64,000 nt of DNA from Lineus longissimus (Eukaryota > Nemertea > Pilidiophora > Heteronemertea > Lineidae): NCBI RefSeq assembly GCF_910592395.1, contig NC_088316.1:372001-436000 (forward strand). Reading direction: 5' to 3'. Under the pieces are notes generated by a model, which made no database searches, had not been told where the DNA came from, and saw nothing but the letters and a program-made list of their open reading frames with translations. Each line of letters opens with the position of its first letter. Positions within the stretch are counted from its first letter, which is position 1. Shown one piece after another: positions 12,263-24,057 of the stretch. A program made the position numbers and the translations under genes.

Positions 12263-12449
12263 GTTATAATATGATCTCCACCGCCCGACCCGATGACGTC
12301 ATTACCGGAATTCCGGGTGGCAACTTCTAGCTCATCGATTACTTCAGAACTGAAGTTGCCGCCATTGTGATATAAATACTTGGGGTATTTCCCACCCGGA
12401 GTTCCGGTAATGACGTCATCGGGTCGGGCGGTGGTGATCATATTATAAC
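12263..12449. mobile_element. Foldback MITE carrying CRE-like sites
   Basis: Arms of about 57 bp begin GTTATAATATGATC and end GATCATATTATAAC, with a central segment of about 70 bp. Each arm contains GATGACGTCAT, a perfect CRE/ATF palindrome, together with CACCGCCCGACCC. It is too small to code. The TTATAA-type ends could suggest a piggyBac-like or mariner-like parent, but this is uncertain. Confidence 0.8.
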
Positions 12450-12739
12450 AACCTCCCTCTAGCCTTTAGGATTTAGTGATCACCAATCGTCTCATTTCAC
12501 CTCTGTGCTGCCAACTGTGCGACGATCGAGGATCAATCGGAGATCAGCATCCCAGAGCTTTGATAAACCCTGCCAGTTGTTCCCAGGCTTGTGTTATGAA
12601 ATGGCCATGGTTTAGTGATAGGCCTACCCCCTCTTGTATTCAGTGGTATTAAAATGGACAACTGTGGCATGAGATATGGTGGTTTTTCCTACAAAAATTG
12701 GCTTCCAGTAGAACCGTGACTTCTCAGTCCAAACAGGAA

Positions 12740-12945
12740 AATTGAAATACATCATTGAACTGCAATAAACAGTGCACAAAAACTGGGTGTAACCTTAGGC
12801 CTACCTGAATTTCACAGGCCATGTCAAAAACTGCCTCGCACACTGGCGAAAATCGTTATTTGAGATAAGTGGCGGCGCATGGTGACAAGCAGAGATATTA
12901 TCCTCCTGGTCAGGGAAATCCCACGCCCAGGTTGTCCCTTTAAAG
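12740..12945 (+). repeat. Interspersed repeat family A, copy 1
   Basis: The segment contains AGGCCTACCTGAATTTCACA and ends near AAATCCCACGCCCAGGTTGT then CCCTTTAAAG. A diverged copy is at 30835-31031 and a partial one at 38440-38512. It is a dispersed non-coding repeat of unknown class. Confidence 0.5.
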
Positions 12946-12989
12946 CCGACATGCATGCATAAAAACCCTAACGGCCAAATTAGAAAAGA

Positions 12990-13055
12990 CGGAAAGGATG
13001 AAGTGGCGAGTGTTCCGAGTTCGAACCCGCTCGAGGAATATTTTTTTATTTTTTT
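12990..13055 (+). repeat. tRNA-derived SINE fragment
   Basis: A B-box string GAGTTCGAACCCGCTC is followed by a T-rich tract (ATTTTTTTATTTTTTTCTC). This matches the layout of the minus-strand elements at 9765-9840 and 13985-14080. The A box is degraded. Confidence 0.45.
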
Positions 13056-13486
13056 CTCTTGACCTGTCTCGTCAATGAACTTGTGTTTGTGCAGTCAAGT
13101 GAGACCTGTCGCTGGGTGTCTATCATGTTTCAAGTGCAGTTTGTCTTTTGGTGGTCGGGCGTTTGTGTTTTCTTTCTTTGTCGTTTGGGTTTTTATGCAT
13201 GCATGTCAGCTTTAAGTATGTTTTCGCGTGGTCACGAAGATGATAAATGTGAATAATGACACCAATGCATTGGCCCTGCGGTCACGTGGTGGCTTTCAAA
13301 GATATCCTTGTGCCGTCGGTATGAAGCTGCTGACAGCCGCAGCAAACCAGCAGAAAACAAAAGACTTAGGTCTCTTTCGGGAGCAGTAATAATCTCGTCA
13401 CCATTGAGTTTTACCTATAGCTCCTATACAAGTATAAAGATGGTGTGCGAAGATAAATTTCGGCCATTTTGTTACCATTTTAATAT

Positions 13487-14214
13487 CTAACTGTATGCGC
13501 CTGCTTAATCGCCCGCCCGCGAGTTTTTTTGCCTGAACCTTTCGGGCAGTACAGTGTACATTTGTACACAGGTTCTCAGCCAATCAGAATCCGATAAATC
13601 TGTGTCGTCATCGGGGCGTCATCATGAAACTTAGAAGTCAGCTTGTATTGTGTTGTGCTTGTTAATCAAATTTGAAGCATACAGTATCAAAATATACTGG
13701 AGGAAGACCATATACACGAGGCAGTATCGAAAGACAAGTCTCAGTGCAGAGAAACATATTCCTACTGGAGGAAGACCATTCACATGAGACAAGTCTCATT
13801 GTACATTCATGCTCAATATGATATCTGAAGGACTATCCCTTGGATCTTGGAGATGGGCTATTGTTATTTTCCATTCTGTAGGTAAGTTGCAGGCAGCAGA
13901 AATAACTAAAATATCTAAAATCTAAATAAAAAGGGAAAAGAAACGCGTTATAAAAATAAAATATAAAAAGTAAAAAAGAAAAAGAAAAATGTTGTCCACA
14001 ACCGGATTCGAACTCACGACTTTTGGATCGAACATCGTCTTCTGCCATTTCTGACGAGCGCTCTACCAACTGCTCTAAAGTTTCTAAGACTTCTGACGTC
14101 ATGTATTTGTCGAAATCTGATTGGCTGAAAGTCCCTGTACAAATGTACACTATAGTGCCCAAAAGGTTCAGGAAAAACAAATTCGCTACCCGCCCTTTTC
14201 AGATAGACAGTTAG
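13487..14214. mobile_element. Element bounded by diverged inverted repeats of about 125 bp
   Basis: The left end (CTAACTGT..., about 13487-13610) and the inverted right end (about 14090-14214, ...ACAGTTAG) share strings such as CCTGAACCTTT.GGGCA, TGTACATTTGTACA and CAGCCAATCAGA. The interior holds an imperfect direct repeat (ACTGGAGGAAGACCAT twice, 13697 and 13762) and a tRNA-derived SINE-like segment on the minus strand. It is either one non-autonomous foldback element or two inverted copies of a longer SINE whose 5' part carries the shared block. Confidence 0.65.
13985..14080 (-). repeat. tRNA-derived SINE segment
   Basis: Minus-strand A box (AGTTGGTAGAGCG) and B box (GAGTTCGAATCCGG) are well preserved, separated by about 45 bases, followed by a pyrimidine-rich body. 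The spacing is slightly long for a tRNA and the acceptor arm is not complementary, so this is a SINE head rather than a tRNA gene. Confidence 0.6.
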
Positions 14215-15344
14215 CCCATCTATCACTTCGATCTATCTACCGTAGCTGTCATGGCCAATACTTTTTCTTTCAGAAGCCCCGACGTCCTTTGAACTTTCAA
14301 GAATTGGTTGGGTTTGGTCAAGGGACTGGTATTGGATCTGATATATTATCATTGTTGTCACACCTTTTCGCTAAATATGAGGTCTTGAAAATGCTTGGTA
14401 TTGCTCCTTGTGAGGTGTTACCCAACGTTAATGACGGCTGTCTGTATAAGTGGTACATACTTGACACCTATGGCGAAGGATGAGCCAGTTATTTTCGAGT
14501 TTGTACTTTGGGTGCATCTCGTTCCTCGGGTTGCATTGCGCCCGCGACCCCATAGGAGTTCCTGGTCTTGTCTCTTCGCCCCCAACCCCGATAAACTCCG
14601 TGTGCCGTGAACGAATGCTCATCAGGTCGACAGTTATTTGACGACGTAAATCCATCCATATTAACTGGCGCTGCGGCTGCGCTCAATAGACTCCGTTGGG
14701 GAGTCTGAGCCTGATAGGGTGTACCAGTCCAGCCGGTTATGTACGGTTGGTATGCTCTATGATATGGATCTCCAGCCACCTGTCAGCTAGGGGCAGACCC
14801 CAGTGTCTCAACCCTGGGTCTCAGAGGCGGTAACTTCTAGTCAGGCAGCGCGCTATGTCTGGTTAGGCGACATGGGTTACCAGGGCATCCACAGCCAAAA
14901 TGGTTTGCACATGGAGGTCATCGCGACCGACTTGTGAGGGGGAAGAAGTGATGTCCATGGCGGTTTCAAATTGATCTGACGACCCCCGCGTCTTCTGGAC
15001 AGGGAGGGGTTCATGTGGCCAAATCCTGTCAGCTAAATCCTATCGTTAGCATCGTTCGCGGTACATGGAAACCAAGGGCATGGAACCCTTTTTGTCTTGG
15101 TTTAATTTCTCTGAGGATTTCAATGATGATATATATATTTAGATCCACAGGTATAGTCGGTACATGTGGCGGCTCGCCACATTAACATTTTAAAAGTTTT
15201 TTTCGAGCATTGTTAAAAGTTATGAGAATAAATTTCTTCTTTGGACGTGTTCTTTTTTACCAGAATGACAATCAAAAAGTTTGTCACTGGAGAATTTCCC
15301 CATCCCCCACCCCAGCCCTAGAATAATATACAGACTAAATAGTA
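14215..15344. other. Unresolved stretch with opposing open frames
   Basis: A plus-strand frame to 14483 follows a TTTTTCTTTCAG acceptor (14272) and reads KPRRPLNFQELVGFGQGTG. A minus-strand frame (14489-14785) reads DPYHRAYQPYITGWTG and ends MQPEERDAPKVQTRK. Neither has a family I recognise, and the base composition around 14480-15080 (GC-rich, CpG-containing) suggests either a retroelement remnant or exons of an unknown gene. No further exon could be joined. Confidence 0.3.
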
Positions 15345-15622
15345 TCTTTGGACTGTACTGGTAATATAGGTCAGTCACGAAAAATAAAATATATATTGGA
15401 CTGTACTGGTAATATAGGTCAGTCACGAAGAATAGAATATGTATTGGACTGTACTGGTAATATAGGTCAGTCACGAAAAATGAAATATATATTGGACTGT
15501 ACTGGTAATATAGGTCGGTCACGAAGAATAGAATGATATTGGACTGTACTGGTAATAGAGGTCAGTCAAAAAAAAGAAATATATATTGGACTGTACTGGT
15601 AATATAGGTCAGTCACGAAAAT
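15345..15622 (+). repeat. 48-bp tandem repeat, about 6 copies
   Basis: The unit begins TTGGACTGTACTGGTAATAT and continues AGGTCAGTCACGAA followed by an AT-rich tail. The copies differ mainly in that tail. The unit length keeps a frame open for a few copies on both strands, with no sign of coding use. Confidence 0.85.
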
Positions 15623-16072
15623 ATTTGAAAGTCTGTGCCCCATTGTTGACGAATATAATATCGTGAGGACTTTATCAATAGTCACGGTCCCTGGCCCCTC
15701 CCACATAAAAATCATTAGCAAGGTCACTGCAGGCAATAGCTTCAGCATTGTTATTGTATAAACATGTCTTAAACATTATAAACGGCCCTATTTGTGGGGT
15801 TACATTGGGTTCTTGCTGGGAGTAATTGTTTCCATGTCCGATTCTGCGTTTTGTGGACTTGTAAATCAGTCCAGCAGTGACATTGCGTTTTGTGGACATG
15901 TAAGTCTGTCCCGCAGTACCAAGTTTCACCCCAGCAATTACCAATAAGACCTGCACGTGACCTTAAAGTAAATAGCTATGCAGATGTGGCCGAGACAAAA
16001 CGCGATGTATGCATTGGAAGAAGGAAATCTGCGAAGAGTAGCTGGAACTGTCTGTCCAGCTCTCGTTTATGA

Positions 16073-16120
16073 AACAATGGGCGATTTGAAAGACGTCTCC
16101 TGAACAGATCGCCCATTGTT
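16073..16120. other. Hairpin with 13-bp perfect stem
   Basis: AACAATGGGCGAT and ATCGCCCATTGTT are exact reverse complements separated by 22 bases. There is no coding context. It could be a short MITE or a structured transcript segment. Confidence 0.5.
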
Positions 16121-17489
16121 CACTGAAGCAGCATTCGAATTGTCTCCATTTTTTTCAGGTGGATTGCTCCATCTCGTGTGGTTTCGCTGTCCCGTCCCAA
16201 GAATCGAGCCAACGCAACCGAGGTCACTTCTGAGAGATAAATATTCAGGATGCCAGATTTGTGGAACACAATTGAGGTAAATGAGATAAAATTCTATAAG
16301 CTGGCTACAGTTGATGAAATGAGGCTTTAGGTCCGTCATCATGTGACTGATATTGGGACAAACCCGAGGCAGGTTGACCACCATTGCCTGACAATTCAAT
16401 TTAATTGATTCATCTTATTAGTGCCAATGAGGCTGTCACAGACATAAACATGTGTATAGACATATTACTGATATGCCATAATAGATTTTTTTTAAAACGT
16501 CATGAAAAATGATCAAATACTTCAGTTTCTTAAATTGTTTATTTCAATGTTTCTTGGTATCTAAATCTTCCCTTTCTATTCCAGGCCAGCAGTCAAGAGC
16601 CATGATCAGGGAACAGCAGTTCCCAACGGAATTGACCATTTTCTTGTTGTAATTCATGCGGTTGGCTCAGAATGGGTTGACACTCACCTGTTTTCGACCC
16701 TGAAAATTAAACATCGAACATTGTTACTCTTTGTTAAAAGTGAACCTTGCAAAATATGTGCTTATTCCTGAAATCAATAGCACTTCATGTATGTACTCGC
16801 TGATCCAGAATATTGCTATTTCTTGTTCCGTTTTCAATGTGGCAATCCATTTACCGTATCTGAGCTATTTCACGGCACAAGAAGTGCAACATTACAACAA
16901 TGGAGCTATTTCTTGATCACAGCAAAAATGTGTTTCTACATTGTTTTACTCAAATGATGCATGGATGAGCCTTATTGACATATTTGTTTTCAAGAGGAAT
17001 TGGTTGTAGGTTTTCTTTCTTTTTTCTTAAGGCAGGCCTAATTTAACAGAAGGCCTATATTTTAGGTAGGATATTATTTATACTATAGGCCCATATCAGT
17101 TTTGAGATCAATTTCCTCTTGAAGACAATAAACGTAATCGAGTCTCTGCACCATTTTGATTGGGCGGTTTTGGGCTAAAATACCATACAAGAGAATGCTC
17201 CATTGGTGTTAACAGAATATGTCATTGTTTTGGTCAGCAATCAGTTCTTGCCACCTTGAAAGCGGTCACGGTTACTTACGACTCGTACATTGTTCAATTG
17301 TTATTATGCTATTGTCATTGTCATTGTCATTTGCCTTTGCCCCCCCCTTATCGACACTCACAGTGCACCACCCTCCATCCCATGCCCCGCATGCGCACTG
17401 ACCCAACATCTGATCCGTCCCTTGACACGCTTGCTCAAGCGGTGTCAGCAGTATCAACGTTGTGTTATTGTATTCCAAGTTTTGCATTA

Positions 17490-17760
17490 TTCATATGTAT
17501 GTACTTGCCAAACAAATGTTGTCATATCATAACCTTCGTCTCTTGTCCTTCGGTCAATAAGTGTGCGGATCACTCCCAACAAGTTCGATTAACACACTAC
17601 ATTATCTTCACGTGCAACAATTTACGGTCAGCCTTTTCTGATTCCGCATGCCGGCCACTAATTCTAAGTTTTGTAGTACATATTATATACTTGCCCAATA
17701 AAAGTTGCCATATCATCAGGCTTTGTCTCTTGTCCTTCGGTCTCTCAGCGTAGGGGACAC
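17490..17760 (+). repeat. Local imperfect direct duplication
   Basis: Two copies about 190 bp apart share TTGTCATATCAT, TCTCTTGTCCTTCGGTC and neighbouring strings. The 197-codon frame across them arises from this duplication and reads low-complexity Cys/Ile-rich sequence. Confidence 0.55.
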
Positions 17761-18441
17761 TCTCGAAAAGTTAGATTTATGCACTTACCAAACGACACCA
17801 AATGCACCTTCCTCACCAAAATACCTCGCGCCTGCGGACAGGGACGAAATACCCCAGAGTCTGTACCGTAACTTAATTTGCATCCCGTTTCAACCCCGAA
17901 TGAGATAGCCAACATGTATGTGAGCAGTTGACGATCGAGAAGAAAAGACAGTTTTTCCAAGATTTGCGGAGACCAACGTCTATGTATGACGACCGTTCTG
18001 AATAGCTCTGTCTGGTTTCCTATATCTGTATAGTCATCATGGTATCAATGATTGAGCCGATTTACGAATATCGCGTAACTGAACTTAAGCAGGATTTCAT
18101 GACACCACAGACCATCTTCCATACAGTTCGCTCGTGAGGGCTTGTGAAATCTGCCTAGATAGAAAATAACTGGCGCTCAAAGTGTGTATCTATGTGTCCC
18201 TGGAGTTCGATTTAGTCTCGTAAAGGGACGCGAATTATTCCAGGACATTCAAACTTGTGTTGTATCCTATCCTTACGATGTATGGTTATCCCTTCAGAGG
18301 TGCTAAAAGCCCTGTCTCTTTAGTATTGGATGAGGCATCCTGCAGACAGTCCGCTGTACGCTCTTGAGAGAGACACTGACACCCCATCTCTGCCCAGAGT
18401 AACCCGTGCTTAGAGTAACTGGTATACCGCAATCGTCACTT

Positions 18442-18481
18442 GAAGCCAAAGCATTTGCTGGTGTTTATTCATATCATCTCC
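18442..18481 (+). repeat. Partial copy of the AAAGCATTT...CTTTATTCAT foldback family
   Basis: The string AAAGCATTTGCTGGTGTTTA followed by TTCATATCA matches the right arm of the foldbacks at 48652-48770 and 60287-60400. Only one arm is present. Confidence 0.45.
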
Positions 18482-19503
18482 TCAAACACTACTCGAGTAC
18501 TTCTTGGGTGGTACCTGATACGAGACAACTAACTGAGCTATAACTAACCTGAAGTGCTATTTGATAAGGGCACATGAGCTGTGTCCCCAAGTTCGAAGGA
18601 TGTGACACCTCGCAGTGTCCAATGCAGCTCCTTGAGAGAAAAAGACACTAATACATTCACAGGACTTTCAAACTGCTGGGAGCGTCCCTACAGAAGTATG
18701 GGCAGTCCGCTTCGGACAACCCTGTTCCTCCAGTGTTAGTCTTGGTGGTAACTGATTTGGCATTACCAGGTATGGGCAACTCGTCTTGCGAGGGTGCAGA
18801 TCGTGTGTCCTTTGTACTTCGAAGGATGTGACATACGACAGAGTGTCCAAAATGCCCTGAACTAGCAGCCATGAGGGAGGAGTTCTAGCCATCTGGAGCA
18901 CTTAGATCCAGGACCAGTTTTATGATGACTAGCACACACTTACAAAAGACGACAATATGTTGACTCAGTGACCCTCTCCTATTTGCTGTATCGAACTTGA
19001 CTATTGACAGCTTCTGTTACCAATGGTACACGTGTACTGCAACAACCATACCACAACATGATGTCAACCAGACCTGTAGACAGGAGATGCTGGCACAACC
19101 AGACCTTGACAATCGGAGAGATTTGTGTGTGTCAAATTCACCAACTTAGGCCTATGTCCGTAAGTCACACACTCTCCGAAGACAGTCACAACCCTGGAGG
19201 AGACACTACAAATTGTATTTTGCTTCATCATTACATGACCGAAGACTGACCCACAGATTACCAGCTCAAAGTCAGCAAGTAGGATCTGATATATTGAACC
19301 AGTCAACACTCAATATAAGAACATGGTCGATCGAATTCTCCGTCTCATCCTAGAATCGTGCAATGTAGATCTGACACAACAGCTCGACCCTGCTACAGAG
19401 AAGACAGGTCTTCGATCTTTGAAAGATTCTTGTGTTTATTGGAAACTCTGTCTCCCAGCTTCCCGACATTATTTTGTAATAGCCTGACTATCATTGTGAC
19501 CTG

Positions 19504-19785
19504 ACCTACCTGAGGTTTGAGACACCTCGACGTGACCACAGAGAAGACAGTTCACATGCAGCCTTGCTGCCACAGAGACAATGTTGACACCTGGCCTGTC
19601 TGAGGGTGAGACACCTCGACGTGACCATAGACGACAGTTCACAGCCTTGCTGCCACGGAGACAATGTTGACACCTGGCCTAGGCTATATGAGGGTGAGAC
19701 ACCTCGACGTGACCATGGACGACAGTTCACAGCCTTGCTGCCACGGAGACAATGTTGACACCTGGCCTGTCTGAAAGTAGACATC
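19504..19785 (-). repeat. 83-bp satellite, short flanking array (3-4 units)
   Basis: Diverged and intact units of the same satellite as 20191-24057 lie upstream of the first copy of the duplicated promoter and exon. The last unit changes to CTGAAAGTAGACATCCC, exactly as at the end of the long array, showing that array and promoter were copied together. Confidence 0.9.
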
Positions 19786-20190
19786 CCGATCCAGGCGCCT
19801 GCCACGACCACGTGCCAACATAGTTTGAGTTTCCCGCTACTAAAACGTCTCTCTTTGGTGACCAGCCAATCAAATCGTCGTATCAACAACGGATACTAAA
19901 ATACGCATGCGCCTATCAATTATTGACGTGTATCCGGTGTTGCTTAGTGCCTCGTAAACAATATGGAACGCTGTGTGTAGAAATCCATAACCAGTAACCT
20001 AAAACATGCAATAAAACCGTCAGGGGATTTCGTTTTCTCTTATCGTGGTTTAGATCTAGAAACGACATTTAGTGCTGTGCAGATATGGCTACTGGACATA
20101 TTGTACCGGGGAGATACCCCATCAGTGACTTAAGGCGGGCCAAATCTGCTCACCCTCTAGGACTAAAAGATTTTGATGCACCCATGGACC
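19760..20190 (+). repeat. Segmental duplication, copy 1 (promoter and exon start)
   Basis: From CTGAAAGTAGACATCCCGAT to GCACCCATGGACC this stretch matches 24045-24475 without a difference that I could see, at a constant offset of 4285 bases. It carries the promoter region (CCAAT at 19866, NRF1-like CGCATGCGCC at 19904, TTTCCCGC at 19830) and the first 36 codons of the 273-residue gene. The right breakpoint is inside the coding exon and the left one inside a satellite unit. Confidence 0.9.
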
Positions 20191-20201
20191 ATGGATGTTG
20201 A
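20085..20201 (+). pseudogene. Truncated copy of exon 1 of the 273-residue gene
   Basis: Codons 1-36 (MATGHIVPGRYPISDLRR onward) are present with an intact start, but the exon then runs into the satellite array and stops after 38 codons (TGA at 20199). If the duplicated promoter is active, the transcript would enter the 3.9 kb satellite; a splice to the downstream gene is not obvious. An assembly duplication cannot be excluded. Confidence 0.75.
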
Positions 20202-23200
20202 CACCTGGCCTGTCTGAGGGTGAGACACCTCGACGTGACCATAGACGACAGTTCACAGCCTTGCTGCCACAGAGACAATGTTGACACCTGGCCTGTCTGA
20301 GGGTGAGACACCTCGACGTGACCATAGACGACAGTTCACAGCCTTGCTGCCACAGAGACAATGTTGACACCTGGCCTATCTGAGGGTGAGACACCTCGAC
20401 GTGACCATAAACGACAGTTCACAGCCTTGCTGCCACAGAGACAATGTTGACACCTGGCCTGTCTGAGGGTGAGACACCTCGACGTGACCATAAACGACAG
20501 TTCACAGCCTTGCTGCCACAGAGACAATGTTGACACCTGGCCTATCTGAGGGTGAGACACCTCGACGTGACCATAAACGACAGTTCACAGCCTTGCTGCC
20601 ACAGAGACAACGTTGACACCTGGCCTGTCTGAGGGTGAGACACCTCGACGTGACCATAGACGACAGTTCACAGCCTTGCTGCCACGGAGACAATGTTGAC
20701 ACCTGGCCTAGGCTATATGAGGGTGAGACACCTCGACGTGACCATGGACGACAGTTCACAGCCTTGCTGCCACGGAGACAATGTTGACACCTGGCCTAGG
20801 CTATCTGAGGGTGAGACACCTCGACGTGACCATAAACGGCAGTTCACAGCCTTGCTGCCACAGAGACAATGTTGACTCCTGGCCTATCTGAGGGTGAGAC
20901 ACCTCGACGTGACCATAAACGACAGTTTACAGCCTTGCTGCCACAGAGACAATGTTGACTCCTGGCCTATCTGAGGGTGAGACACCTCGACGTGACCATA
21001 GACGACAGTTCACAGCCTTGCTGCCACGGAGACAATGTTGACACCTGGCCTATCTGAGGGTGAGACACCTCGACATGACCACAGAGAAGACAGTTCACAG
21101 CCTTGCTGCCACAGAGACAATGTTGACTCCTGGCCTATCTGAGGGTGAGACACCTCGACGTGACCATAGACGACAGTTCACAGCCTTGCTGCCACGGAGA
21201 CAATGTTGACTCCTGGCCTGTCTGAGGGTGAGACACCTCGACGTGACCATAAAGGACAGTTCACAGCCTTGCTGCCACGGAGACAATGTTGACTCCTGGC
21301 CTGTCTGAGGGTGAGACACCTCGACGTGACCATAGACGACAGTTCACAGCCTTGCTGCCACGGAGACAATGTTGACACCTGGCCTATCTGAGGGTGAGAC
21401 ACCTCGACGTGACCATAGACGACAGTTTACAGCCTTGCTGCCACGGAGACAATGTTGACACCTGGCCTATCTGAGGGTGAGACACCTCGACGTGACCATA
21501 AACGACAGTTCACAGCCTTGCTGCCACAGAGACAATGTTGACACCTGGCCTATCTGAGGGTGAGACACCTCGACGTGACCATAAACGACAGTTCACAGCC
21601 TTGCTGCCACAGAGACAATGTTGACACCTGGCCTGTCTGAGGGTGAGACACCTCGACGTGACCATAAACGACAGTTCACAGCCTTGCTGCCACAGAGACA
21701 ATGTTGACACCTGGCCTGTCTGAGGGTGAGACACCTCGACGTGACCATAAACGGCAGTTCACAGCCTTGCTGCCACAGAGACAATGTTGACACCTGGCCT
21801 GTCTGAGGGTGAGACACCTCGACGTGACCATAGACGACAGTTCACAGCCTTGCTGCCACGGAGACAATGTTGACACCTGGCCTAGGCTATATGAGGGTGA
21901 GACACCTCGACGTGACCACAGACGACAGTTCACAGCCTTGCTGCCACGGAGACAATGTTGACACCTGGCCTAGGCTATCTGAGGGTGAGACACCTCGACG
22001 TGACCATAAACGGCAGTTCACAGCCTTGCTGCCACAGAGACAATGTTGACTCCTGGCCTATCTGAGGGTGAGACACCTCGACGTGACCATAAACGACAGT
22101 TTACAGCCTTGCTGCCACAGAGACAATGTTGACTCCTGGCCTATCTGAGGGTGAGACACCTCGACGTGACCACAGAGAAGACAGTTCACAGCCTTGCTGC
22201 CACAGAGACAATGTTGACTCCTGGCCTATCTGAGGGTGAGACACCTCGACGTGACCATAGACGACAGTTCACAGCCTTGCTGCCACGGAGACAATGTTGA
22301 CTCCTGGCCTGTCTGAGGGTGAGACACCTCGACGTGACCATAGACGACAGTTCACAGCCTTGCTGCCACGGAGACAATGTTGACTCCTGGCCTGTCTGAG
22401 GGTGAGACACCTCGACGTGACCATAGACGACAGTTCACAGCCTTGCTGCCACGGAGACAATGTTGACTCCTGGCCTGTCTGAGGGTGAGACACCTCGACG
22501 TGACCATAGACGACAGTTCACAGCCTTGCTGCCACGGAGACAATGTTGACACCTGGCCTATCTGAGGGTGAGACACCTCGACGTGACCATAGACGACAGT
22601 TTACAGCCTTGCTGCCACGGAGACAATGTTGACTCCTGGCCTATCTGAGGGTGAGACACCTCGACGTGACCATAGACGACAGTTCACAGCCTTGCTGCCA
22701 CAGAGACAATGTTGACTCCTGGCCTATCTGAGGGTGAGACACCTCGACGTGACCATAAACGACAGTTCACAGCCTTGCTGCCACAGAGACAATGTTGACT
22801 CCTGGCCTATCTGAGGGTGAGACACCTCGACGTGACCATAAACGACAGTTCACAGCATTGCTGCCACAGAGACAATGTTGACTCCTGGCCTATCTGAGGG
22901 TGAGACACCTCGACGTGACCATAAACGACAGTTCACAGCCTTGCTGCCACAGAGACAATGTTGACTCCTGGCCTATCTGAGGGTGAGACACCTCGACGTG
23001 ACCATAAACGACAGTTCACAGCCTTGCTGCCACAGAGACAATGTTGACACCTGGCCTATCTGAGGGTGAGACACCTCGACGTGACCATAAACGACAGTTC
23101 ACAGCCTTGCTGCCACAGAGACAATGTTGACACCTGGCCTGTCTGAGGGTGAGACACCTCGACGTGACCATAAACGACAGTTCACAGCCTTGCTGCCACA

Positions 23201-24057
23201 GAGACAATGTTGACACCTGGCCTGTCTGAGGGTGAGACACCTCGACGTGACCATAAACGACAGTTCACAGCCTTGCTGCCACAGAGACAATGTTGACACC
23301 TGGCCTATCTGAGGGTGAGACACCTCGACGTGACCATAAACGACAGTTCACAGCCTTGCTGCCACAGAGACAATGTTGACACCTGGCCTGTCTGAGGGTG
23401 AGACACCTCGACGTGACCATAAACGACAGTTCACAGCCTTGCTGCCACGGAGACAATGTCGACACCTGGCCTGTCTGAGGGTGAGACACCTCGACGTGAC
23501 CATAGACGACAGTTCACAGCCTTGCTGCCACAGAGACAATGTTGACTCCTGGCCTATCTGAGGGTGAGACACCTCGACGTGACCATAAACGACAGTTCAC
23601 AGCCTTGCTGCCACGGAGACAATGTTGACTCCTGGCCTATCTGAGGGTGAGACACCTCGACGTGACCATAAACGACAGTTCACAGCCTTGCTGCCACGGA
23701 GACAATGTTGACTCCTGGCCTGTCTGAGGGTGAGACACCTCGACGTGACCATAAACGACAGTTTACAGCCTTGCTGCCACAGAGACAATGTTGACACCTG
23801 GCCTGTCTGAGGGTGAGACACCTCGACGTGACCATAGACGACAGTTCACAGCCTTGCTGCCACAGAGACAATGTTGACACCTGGCCTGTCTGAGGGTGAG
23901 ACACCTCGACGTGACCATAGACGACAGTTCACAGCCTTGCTGCCACAGAGACAATGTTGACACCTGGCCTGTCTGAGGGTGAGACACCTCGACGTGACCA
24001 TAGACGACAGTTCACAGCCTTGCTGCCACGGAGACAATGTTGACACCTGGCCTGTCT
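20191..24057 (-). repeat. 83-bp satellite array, about 46 units, with higher-order structure
   Basis: The unit reads GTTGACACCTGGCCTGTCTG, AGGGTGAGACACCTCGACGT, GACCATAGACGACAGTTCAC and AGCCTTGCTGCCACAGAGACAAT on the plus strand. Variants are ACACC/ACTCC, GTCTG/ATCTG, AGACG/AAACG and CAGAG/CGGAG. Two marker units with a 5-bp insertion (CCTAGGCTATATGAGG) and a 2-bp longer unit recur 1174 bases apart (20693 and 21867), which equals 14 units plus these insertions, so part of the array has higher-order repeats. As 83 is not a multiple of three, translation rotates through all frames and the repeated 74-codon minus-strand frames are artefacts. Confidence 0.95.

Larger units (their letters stand above)
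15623..19503. other. Intergenic stretch, no gene recognised
   Basis: No splice-supported exon was found. A 13-bp stem hairpin lies at 16073-16120. A local imperfect duplication (about 17490-17580 and 17680-17760) produces the 197-codon plus-strand frame at 17160-17753. A tail resembling the foldback family of 48652-48770 is at 18442-18481. Confidence 0.5.

Noticed and set aside
17160-17753. 197-codon plus-strand gene
   Set aside because: The frame crosses a local imperfect duplication and a low-complexity CATTGT run; the residues are Cys/Ile/Ser-rich without domain pattern.
20191-24057. CRISPR array
   Set aside because: Units are contiguous and homogeneous, with no spacers between conserved repeats, and the genome is eukaryotic.
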